The position numbers and the translations under genes are program-made. Shown piece after piece: positions 1 through 6,088 of a stretch of 64,000 nucleotides of DNA. Origin of the DNA: Streptomyces camponoticapitis (lineage in GTDB: Bacteria > Actinomycetota > Actinomycetes > Streptomycetales > Streptomycetaceae); contig NZ_BMMV01000017.1 of NCBI RefSeq assembly GCF_014646115.1, positions 124,001-188,000 of the forward strand, read 5' to 3'. The notes under the pieces were generated by a model, which searched no databases, was not told where the DNA came from, and saw nothing but the letters and a program-made list of their open reading frames with translations. Each line of letters starts with the position of its first letter. The first letter of the stretch is position 1.

Positions 1-497
1 TGGAAGAGCGCGCCGAGTCCGCGCGCGGCGCCGAGGGCGAAGGCGTGCTCCAGAGGGGTCGGGACCGGAGGCGTGGACGGTGCCGTGCGGGCGTCGCCGT
101 ACGGGTCAGGGCCGTACGGGTCGGCGCCGTACGGCCGGGCGTACGGATCACCGGACGCGGGCGGCGGCGTGTACAGCTCCCGCAGTGCGATCCGGCGCAG
201 CGCGCAGTCCCCCGACGGCCTGCTCAGCAACGTGTGCCGGGGGCCCTCGACCGGACCGAGGAGCAGCGTGCCGGCTTCCAGGCGGCCGAGGAAGTGCCAG
301 TGCCCCTGCCCCACCGCGTCCACGGCGAAGAGGTCGAGCGTGCCGCCGACGACCAGCCACAGCACGTGCGGGCCCTCCAGCGGCACATTGCGCACACCCG
401 CGCAGTCGACCGGTGTGCCCAGGGCGCCCAGCGCGTGGATCACCGGGTCGAGGCCCGCCGTCGCGCCCGTCCCGGCGCCCGCCGTCGTGGAGACCAT
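1..497 (-). CDS. NHLP-type bacteriocin export ABC transporter, second subunit (N-terminal part)
   Basis: The gene starts at ATG 497-495, one base after the stop of the upstream C39/ABC exporter gene, so the two are translationally coupled. It runs off the left edge of the window. About 165 residues are visible. The N-terminal part has the beta-rich pattern of the cyclic-nucleotide-binding-like domain (VLWLVVGGTLDLFAV, then GHWHFLGRLEAGTLLLG) that precedes the membrane and ATPase domains in the second ABC subunit of NHLP/NHLM export systems. It is followed by a short Pro-Tyr-Gly repeat linker (ARPYGADPYGPDPYGD). The transmembrane and ATPase domains would lie outside the window. The subfamily is inferred mainly from position beside the peptidase-containing partner. 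Confidence 0.75.
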   Translation of the reverse strand, partial: MVSTTAGAGTGATAGLDPVIHALGALGTPVDCAGVRNVPLEGPHVLWLVVGGTLDLFAVDAVGQGHWHFLGRLEAGTLLLGPVEGPRHTLLSRPSGDCALRRIALRELYTPPPASGDPYARPYGADPYGPDPYGDARTAPSTPPVPTPLEHAFALGAARGLGALF

Positions 498-498
498 G

Positions 499-2835
499 TC
501 AGTGCTCCCTGACCAGTCGCGCGTACGGACCCTCGGCGGCGACCAGCTCCTCGTGCCTGCCGCGCTCCACGACCGCGCCGTGGTCCAGGACCACGATCTC
601 GTCGCTGTCGCGCACCGTGCTCAGCCGGTGCGCGATCACCACGCAGGCGCAGCCGCGCCGCCGCAGATTGTCGATGATCAGGCGTTCGGTCTCCGCGTCC
701 AGCGCGCTCGTCACCTCGTCGAGCACCAGAATGCTCGGCCGTCTGACCAGCGCGCGGGCTATCTCCAGCCGCTGCCGCTGACCCCCGGAGAAGTTGCGCC
801 CGTCCTGCTCGACCCTGCTGTGGATGCCCTCGGGGCGGCGCGCGATCACGTCGTCGTACAGCGCGGCGTCCCTGAGGGCGGTGACGACGGCGTCGTCCGG
901 TATCGACGGGTCCCACAGCGTCACGTTGTCCCGGACCGTTCCCTCGAAGAGGAAGACATCCTGGTCGACGAAGGACACCGAGGCGGCGAGCGCGCTGCGG
1001 GAGATGGACTCCAGCCGCTGCCCGTCGATACGGATCGTGCCCTCCCACGGACTGTAGAGCCCCGAAATGAGCCTGGAGACAGTGGACTTGCCACTCCCGG
1101 ACCCGCCGACCAGGGCGACCTGCCGCCCCGGACCGACCGACAGCGAGAAGCCGTCGAGCAGCGGCGCGTCCAAGGGGCTGTAGCCGAACACCACGTTCTC
1201 CAGCTCCACATGGCCCAGCAGCCGGCGCGTGCTGGAGTCCGGCTGTTGGCGCGAGTAGAGCGGGTCGACGGGGAAGCTCTCGACGTCCTTGAGCCGGGCC
1301 ACGTCGGCGGCGAAGTCCTGGATCCGGCCCGCCACCCCGTTCAGCCGGGTGATGGGCGCGGTGAAGCGCACCACCAGCGCCTGGAAGGCGACGAGCAGAC
1401 CGATCGAGATGGCGCCCTCCACCGCCCGCAGTCCGCCGATCCAGAGGATCAGCGCGCTGTTGAGCGTGGCCAGCGTGGGGGCGACGACCGTGAGCGCGGC
1501 GCTCGGCACGCCGAGCTTCTGCTGCTCCTCCAGCGTCGTCGCGTGCTGTCCGGCCCACCGCCGGAAGTATCCGTTCTCACCGCCGGTCGCCTTCATCGTC
1601 TCGATCAGCTGAAGGCCGGTGTACGAGGTGTTGGTGAGCCGCGCGCTGTCCGCCCGCAGTTTGCGCGTACCGGTGGAGCGCAGCCGGATCACGATCCGCA
1701 TCGCGACCACGTTGAGCAGGGCCATCAGCACGCCGAACAGGGTCAGTTGGGGGTCGTACGACCACAGCAGCGCCGCGTACAGGATCACCACGACGCCGTC
1801 CACGGCCGCCGCCGCCAAGTCCCGCGCCAGGGTCTCGGCCACCGCGTCGTTGGACTGGAGCCGCTGCACGAGGTCGGCCGGGCTGCGCTGGGCGAAGAAC
1901 GTGACCGGCAGCTTCAGCAGATGCCGCAGGAAGCGGGCGCCGCTCAGGGTGGAGGAGATGACGCGCCCGCGCAGGAGGTTCGCCTGCTGGAGCCCGGTCA
2001 GTACGGCGGTGAGCACCACCATCGTGGCCATCGACGCGAACAGCGGTCCCAGGAGGGAGGTCTGACCGCCGATCAGGAACATGTCGATGTACGTACGGCT
2101 CAGCGCGGGCACCGCCGCGCCCACCGCCACCAGCAGCAGGCTGGCGAACAGCGCGGCCAGCAGAGTGGCGGCGGTGCCGCGCATCCGCGCGGGCATGGCG
2201 CTCATGATCCCGGGCTTCCGGCCGCCCTTGCGGAAGGCGTCGGTGGGCTCGAAGACGAGGACCACGCCCGTGAAGCTGGTGTCGAAGTCCTCCGACGGTA
2301 CGAAACGGCGGCCCTTGTCGGGGTCGTTGATGTGCACACCCCGGCGGCCGGGCCCCCGGCGCATACCGTCGTACACGACGTAGTGGTTGAACTCCCAGAA
2401 CAGGATCGCGGGCGCCCGGACCTCGGCGAGGGCTTCCGCCTCCATCTGCATGCCCTTGGCCTGGAGGCCGTAACTACGCGCGGCCTTCAGGATGTTGGAG
2501 GCGCGCGATCCGTCGCGCGAGACGCCGCACGCGATGCGCAGCTCCTCCAGGGGGACATGGCGGCCGTAGTGGGCGAGCACCATGGCGAGGGAGGCCGCGC
2601 CGCACTCCAGGGCCTCCATCTGGAGGACGGTGGGGGTGCGCACGGTCCCGGGCCTCGGGCTTCCGGTGGCGGGGCGCGTGCGCCTGGGGGCCCGGCGCCG
2701 TCCGCCGGTGGAGCCGGCGCCGGTGTCAGGCGTCTCGTCGGGCCGGTGCCTGCCGCGTCCGGCGGGCGGCAGTTGCTGGTGCTTGCGTGGGGCTGGAGAA
2801 GGCTGGTGGCGCCGCGGGCTCACGGGAGCAGCCAA
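499..2835 (-). CDS. C39 peptidase-containing ABC exporter (NHLP bacteriocin system)
   Basis: A 778-residue inner-membrane exporter that should cleave a double-glycine leader and export the peptide. Order: a Pro/Arg-rich N-terminus (about 1-65); a C39 peptidase with catalytic Cys78 (LECGAASLAMV), His near 150 (NHYVVYDG) and Asp near 170 (NDPDKG); a six-helix ABC membrane domain (about 205-470); an ATPase with Walker A GGSGSGKST near 578, signature FSGGQRQR near 681 and Walker B ILVLDE near 700. The C39 triad is intact, so this is a true peptidase rather than a CLD-type inactive domain. The start overlaps the adaptor gene by 16 nt. C39 exporters normally begin 10-15 residues before the Cys motif, so the real start may be downstream, for example near 2643. 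Confidence 0.9.
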   Translation of the reverse strand: MAAPVSPRRHQPSPAPRKHQQLPPAGRGRHRPDETPDTGAGSTGGRRRAPRRTRPATGSPRPGTVRTPTVLQMEALECGAASLAMVLAHYGRHVPLEELRIACGVSRDGSRASNILKAARSYGLQAKGMQMEAEALAEVRAPAILFWEFNHYVVYDGMRRGPGRRGVHINDPDKGRRFVPSEDFDTSFTGVVLVFEPTDAFRKGGRKPGIMSAMPARMRGTAATLLAALFASLLLVAVGAAVPALSRTYIDMFLIGGQTSLLGPLFASMATMVVLTAVLTGLQQANLLRGRVISSTLSGARFLRHLLKLPVTFFAQRSPADLVQRLQSNDAVAETLARDLAAAAVDGVVVILYAALLWSYDPQLTLFGVLMALLNVVAMRIVIRLRSTGTRKLRADSARLTNTSYTGLQLIETMKATGGENGYFRRWAGQHATTLEEQQKLGVPSAALTVVAPTLATLNSALILWIGGLRAVEGAISIGLLVAFQALVVRFTAPITRLNGVAGRIQDFAADVARLKDVESFPVDPLYSRQQPDSSTRRLLGHVELENVVFGYSPLDAPLLDGFSLSVGPGRQVALVGGSGSGKSTVSRLISGLYSPWEGTIRIDGQRLESISRSALAASVSFVDQDVFLFEGTVRDNVTLWDPSIPDDAVVTALRDAALYDDVIARRPEGIHSRVEQDGRNFSGGQRQRLEIARALVRRPSILVLDEVTSALDAETERLIIDNLRRRGCACVVIAHRLSTVRDSDEIVVLDHGAVVERGRHEELVAAEGPYARLVREH

Positions 2836-3626
2836 TCGATCGGGTGCTGTTCGGCCAGCCGGATGGAGCCGGTGGCCAGGGTCATGGACTCGACGGCGTA
2901 CGGCGGCCCGTCCGGTGACGACCAGGCGTAACCGGACCTGGTCGCCGACGACTCGTCAAGTCGTACCAGTACGGCGACGGGTGGGCCCTCTCGCGAGAAC
3001 TGCTCGCCCAACTGGGTACTGCCAAGGAACCCGGTGATGCGCCTGCTGGTCTCGGCGACGCGACCGACCGCTTCGACCCGGCCGCGCAGTACGCCGTACC
3101 GCTGCTTGGGCACCGACTGGACGGTGACGTCCACGGACGCGCCCACGGGTACGGTCGCTCCGCTGTCGGCGGGGGCGTACAGCATCACGCTCAGCGGGTC
3201 GTCCTCCTTCTCGACCCGCTCCACCGCCGCCACGTCGGCGCCGGTGGTGATCACGGAGCCGACGGCCGCGACGAGGGTCGTGAGCCGGCCGGCGCCGATG
3301 GTGCGGACGACGGTGCTGCCCTCGGCCGAACGGACCTTGACGAGGGGGGCGTTGGCGGACACCCGCCGGCCCTCCTCGGCGAGCACCTCCGTGACCTGGC
3401 CGGCGACGGGGCTCTGGATGACGTAACTGCCCTGCGCGTGGGTGAGGATGCCGGGGGCGCCGAGGGTGGACGAGACGCTGCCGGTCACCGCCCAGACGGC
3501 CGCGGCGATCATCACGACGACCGTGACGCCGAGGACGAGACAGCCCTGGGGCCGGGCGAAGCGCACCGGCAGATCGATCTCCTCGGGCGACTGCAGTTTG
3601 GAGAGGGCCTGTTGGCGGAACTGCAC
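2820..3626 (-). CDS. HlyD-like secretion adaptor of the NHLP bacteriocin system
   Basis: A 268-residue membrane-anchored adaptor. It has a short cytoplasmic N-terminus, one membrane helix at about 29-48 (LVLGVTVVVMIAAAVWAV), and an extracytoplasmic part whose YVIQSPVAGQVTEVLAEEG segment is a biotinyl-lipoyl-like half motif. It lacks the long coiled coil of Gram-negative HlyD proteins, as expected for the shorter NHLM-type secretion proteins. It lies between the precursor peptide gene and the C39/ABC exporter, overlaps the latter by 16 nt, and is separated from the former by a strong hairpin. It probably docks on the exporter to guide the peptide across the cell envelope. Confidence 0.85.
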   Translation of the reverse strand: MQFRQQALSKLQSPEEIDLPVRFARPQGCLVLGVTVVVMIAAAVWAVTGSVSSTLGAPGILTHAQGSYVIQSPVAGQVTEVLAEEGRRVSANAPLVKVRSAEGSTVVRTIGAGRLTTLVAAVGSVITTGADVAAVERVEKEDDPLSVMLYAPADSGATVPVGASVDVTVQSVPKQRYGVLRGRVEAVGRVAETSRRITGFLGSTQLGEQFSREGPPVAVLVRLDESSATRSGYAWSSPDGPPYAVESMTLATGSIRLAEQHPIDWLLP

Positions 3627-3710
3627 GACGCTCTTCCCTCGTTGCTCAGTGTTCGGACACGGGATTCACCTCGACAACCACCACCGCCGCGACCTCCGCC
3701 ACGACGACCG

Positions 3711-3756
3711 CCGCGTCGGCCGTGTGCCCGGGACCCGGGGCACACGGCCGACGCGG
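3711..3756 (-). terminator. 19-bp perfect hairpin between precursor and transporter genes
   Basis: CCGCGTCGGCCGTGTGCCC (3711-3729) is followed after 8 nt by its exact complement (3738-3756). There is no U-tract. It lies 18 nt after the precursor stop codon and 85 nt before the adaptor start. Its position suggests a partial terminator or RNA-stabilising stem that raises precursor output above transporter output, a common arrangement in bacteriocin operons. The function is inferred. Confidence 0.75.
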
Positions 3757-3774
3757 CGGAACTGGGGTCTCAGC

Positions 3775-4002
3775 TCAGAGGCTGGAGACCACGCCCGTGG
3801 CGAGGCCCGTCACACCCGACGTGTTGATGCCGGTGGCACCCTCGACGGTGCCGACGACGCCGCCGATCGTGGCGGAGATGGGGAGGACGGAGTCCACGGT
3901 GCCCGTGACGGTGCCGACGAGGCCCCCGACGAGACCGCCCGACACGTTGTCGAGGTCGCTGTCGGAGATTTCCTGGGTCTCAACCTGGGGAGAGCGGTTC
4001 AT
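3775..4002 (-). CDS. Double-glycine leader precursor peptide, Cys-free glycine-rich core (putative bacteriocin/RiPP)
   Basis: The 75-residue product has a leader MNRSPQVETQEISDSDLDN ending in VSGG (residues 20-23), typical of C39 substrates. The remaining 52 residues are the predicted core: LVGGLVGTVTGTVDSVLP, then repeated GxxG/TG steps. The core has no Cys, Lys, Arg or aromatic residue and only two acidic ones, so lanthionine or sactionine rings are impossible. A glycine-zipper membrane peptide is the best structural guess. ATG 4002 is preferred because GAAGGG lies 11 nt upstream; an in-frame ATG at 4023 lacks a ribosome site. A second GG at core positions 3-4 is an alternative cleavage point. 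No tailoring enzyme is visible, but the operon continues off the window. Confidence 0.75.
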   Translation of the reverse strand: MNRSPQVETQEISDSDLDNVSGGLVGGLVGTVTGTVDSVLPISATIGGVVGTVEGATGINTSGVTGLATGVVSSL

Positions 4003-4098
4003 GATGTGAGATTCCCTTCGCATGGCTTTTCAAATGGCCACGACCGGCCTTGCCGTACTGGCGAACCGGCCGTCGCAACGGTCGTCGGGGCGACCCCT

Positions 4099-4132
4099 GC
4101 GGATTTCCGAGTATCAGGATTCGGAAATCCGC
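4099..4132. promoter_or_regulatory. 12-bp perfect inverted repeat upstream of the precursor gene
   Basis: GCGGATTTCCGA (4099-4110), a 10-nt spacer, then TCGGAAATCCGC (4121-4132). The repeat sits about 100 nt upstream of the precursor peptide start and is relatively AT-rich for this genome. It could be an operator for the export operon or a terminator for something read from the right. No gene ends close to it on either strand, which favours a regulatory role. Confidence 0.4.
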
Positions 4133-4640
4133 CGAATGGCGCCGGGGTGACTCCCGCAGTGCGAAGGATCAAAGCACGGAGGCCGGTCGGGTAGCCACTC
4201 GAACGCCCAACGAACAGGTCCCGTCCGTGCGTTGGAGCACCTACAAGTGCGCGGGCGTCCATGGCTTGATGGCAGCTTCTTCACGCGATCCCACACCCTG
4301 AAATGGACATTCCCGCATCAAGGCCGTACGTGTACACGGTCACAGGTACGGACCTGGCGGCCGGCTGTGTCCGCCTGCGTATTCGGTGTGCAGATTCGTC
4401 GAAGGCGACAGAGGAGGGAGAGGCCGCCGGGAAGCCCGCGGCCGGCCGCGTGGATTGCTTGGTCACGGTATTTCCGGGGAAACCGCGCGGCTTCCAGGAG
4501 AAGGCAACATACACGCATAACGGCGTTGCGCCGGACGCGGGGGAAATGGTGGTCTTCCGGCCGGTCACCGCATGGTTCGACGTCAGTAGGGCTATTTTTG
4601 ACTCAGTGCGCCGTATCGCCGGTCGTGTCGGTTTCCTGGA
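4133..4640. other. Stretch with no supportable gene
   Basis: Open frames here (for example 4303-4794 on the plus strand) show no recognisable domain and lack the usual third-position GC pattern. The stretch is AT-richer than its surroundings and leads into degenerated coding sequence, so it is probably decayed or non-coding. The precursor-operon promoter is likely within its first 100-150 bases. Confidence 0.4.
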
Positions 4641-4794
4641 GCCGGGCGCCCGCCTGTCACGACCTTCGAGCTCTCCGGCTTCGTCGAGGAGCCCGACCAC
4701 TACATCCTGCGGATCCCGCTGGGAGTCCATCGACAAGTATCCGCGGGACTTCAGATCCAGTAAGGAATTCCGCGCCTTCTTCGCGGAGATCTGA
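4641..4794 (+). pseudogene. Frameshifted coding remnant, family unknown
   Basis: Two protein-like pieces lie in different frames next to each other: TFELSGFVEEPDHYILRIPLG, read from about 4650, and DKYPRDFRSSKEFRAFFAEI, ending at the TGA at 4792-4794. Together they look like the tail of one protein broken by a frameshift near 4715. I do not recognise the family. The fragment lies directly upstream of a globin remnant that is also broken, which supports local decay. Confidence 0.3.
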
Positions 4795-4818
4795 CCGTAC
4801 GTCGATGCCGTCGAAGAG

Positions 4819-5139
4819 ATGCGCCACTACTCACCGACCGATTTGGTCGGTGTCGACGCCGGTACACCGCAACCACCGACCCCCTATGGCTGGGCCGGTG
4901 GCGCTGCAGCCTTCGAGCGGATTTTCAGCCGCTTCTACGAAAACGTCGTCGAGGACGAATTGCTCGCACCGCTATTCGCCGGCATGAGCGGGGATCATCC
5001 GCCGACGCTGGGTGGACCTCCTCGTTGACGCGGCGGACGAGATCGGTCTGCCTGCCGACCTTGACTTCCGCGCGGCGTTCATGAGCTAGATCGAGTGGGG
5101 CACCCGCATCGCCACGGAGAACTCCCAACCGAACGCGCC
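4819..5139 (+). pseudogene. Broken group II truncated haemoglobin (YjbI-like)
   Basis: The N-terminal piece, from ATG 4819, reads PPTPYGWAGGAAAFERIFSR, continuing FYENVVEDELLAPLFAGM, which is the start of a group II truncated haemoglobin. After about 5000 the frame breaks, and the C-terminal piece resumes at 5006 as RWVDLLVDAADEIGLPADLD, then FRAAFMS. An in-frame TAG (5087-5089) follows where the family usually has Tyr, then IEWGTRIATENSQ. The middle of the fold, with the proximal His and the E/F helices (roughly 50-70 residues), is missing. An internal deletion plus a nonsense codon make this a clear pseudogene. The surviving pieces still match the family closely, so the loss may be recent. 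Confidence 0.75.
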
Positions 5140-5148
5140 CCCGGTTCC

Positions 5149-5183
5149 CCACGCCCCGGTCCCGCGCCGGGGCTGGGGCGTGG
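5149..5183 (+). terminator. Hairpin after the globin remnant
   Basis: CCACGCCCC (5149-5157) pairs with GGGGCGTGG (5175-5183). An inner CCCCGG/CCGGGG pairing is an alternative fold. It probably terminated the former globin transcript and insulates the following four-gene cassette. Confidence 0.5.
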
Positions 5184-5314
5184 CACCGCCCTGTTGGCTG
5201 TGAACGCCAGAGGTCCGCGTCCCGCCCGCCTTTACGCAGTGTCGTCGCCAACTGCCTCACGGTAGCCTGAGAGTGGGTTGACGCAGCGGTACCGGTTGGG
5301 AGCTCGGGGGGATC

Positions 5315-6088
5315 GTGGAGCGGCGTGATGTACGAGGGCACTATGAAGACCTTGCGGCTGAGTACGACGAGCACTGGGTATACGGACCGGACTACGTCCC
5401 CTGGATGTCGGCCCGGATCATGGAGGCGTTGCGTCTCTCGTCGAAGGACCGAATCGCCGATGTGGGCTGTGGCACCGGCCTGTTCGCCCGTGAGGTGGCC
5501 AGGTCGGTTCAGCCCAGGCACCCCATCCTGTGTGTCGATCCGTCCGAAGCGATGCTGCGTCAGATCGGAACCCCGGCACCGGAAGGGCTGACCAAGGTAG
5601 TCGGTTCCGCGGAGGACATTGCTGAGGGTCGGGTCGGCCTGCCTTACGAGCGTCTCGACGCGCTGTGGCTGAAGGAGTCCGTGCACCACCTGGCCGAGGC
5701 CGGCCGCACCCTGCGGTCACTCGCCGCACGTCTCGCCGCCGGCGGGAGGATCCTCGTCGTGATGCTGCCCGCCACGATTCGGTATCCGTTGTTCCAGGAC
5801 GCCCTCACACGGTTCGAGGAACTGCAACCTGACCCGGAGATTATCCTCCGCCACCTCAGAGCAGCTGAGCTGGACGTGGAACTCACTCACGTTGAACACG
5901 AGTTGCGTGTCAAGCGTGACACCTACTTCCGGATGGTGCGCTCGCGCTACATGTCGCTGCTGTCCACATTCAGTGACAGAGAGCTCGACAAGGGGATCGA
6001 CGAGATGCGCGAAGCCCATCCCGAACCGGTGCTCGTCTTCCCCGACCGGTTCGCCTTCATCACCGGCGTACGGCGGGGTGAGGGCTGA
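5315..6088 (+). CDS. Class I SAM-dependent methyltransferase, first gene of the NACHT cassette
   Basis: 257 residues. Motif I is IADVGCGTGLFA with the glycine-rich loop at residues 49-55. The acidic end of strand beta2 is in ILCVDPSEAML, and a post-I region VGSAEDIAEG follows, all typical of Methyltransf_11/25 enzymes. The substrate cannot be read from sequence. GTG 5315 is chosen because GGGGGGA lies just upstream and no ATG fits better. The stop shares its last base with the ATG of the HEPN-NACHT gene (TGATG), so the two are translationally coupled. In a conflict cassette it could modify a guarded target, self-mark, or make a small-molecule signal; this is inference. Codon third positions are visibly less GC-rich than in the flanking housekeeping genes. 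Confidence 0.85.
   Translation: MERRDVRGHYEDLAAEYDEHWVYGPDYVPWMSARIMEALRLSSKDRIADVGCGTGLFAREVARSVQPRHPILCVDPSEAMLRQIGTPAPEGLTKVVGSAEDIAEGRVGLPYERLDALWLKESVHHLAEAGRTLRSLAARLAAGGRILVVMLPATIRYPLFQDALTRFEELQPDPEIILRHLRAAELDVELTHVEHELRVKRDTYFRMVRSRYMSLLSTFSDRELDKGIDEMREAHPEPVLVFPDRFAFITGVRRGEG

Noticed and set aside
73..2931. Very long open frame on the plus strand opposite the exporter genes
   Set aside because: It is the antisense shadow of a real GC-rich gene. Its product is Arg/His/Gln-rich with no domain, while the minus strand has complete C39 and ABC motifs.
3775..4002. Precursor peptide as a lanthipeptide
   Set aside because: The product contains no cysteine and no lanthionine synthetase gene is in the window.
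4303..4794. 163-codon open frame upstream of the globin remnant
   Set aside because: It merges non-coding sequence with one piece of a frameshifted remnant; the second piece is in another frame and there is no coherent domain.
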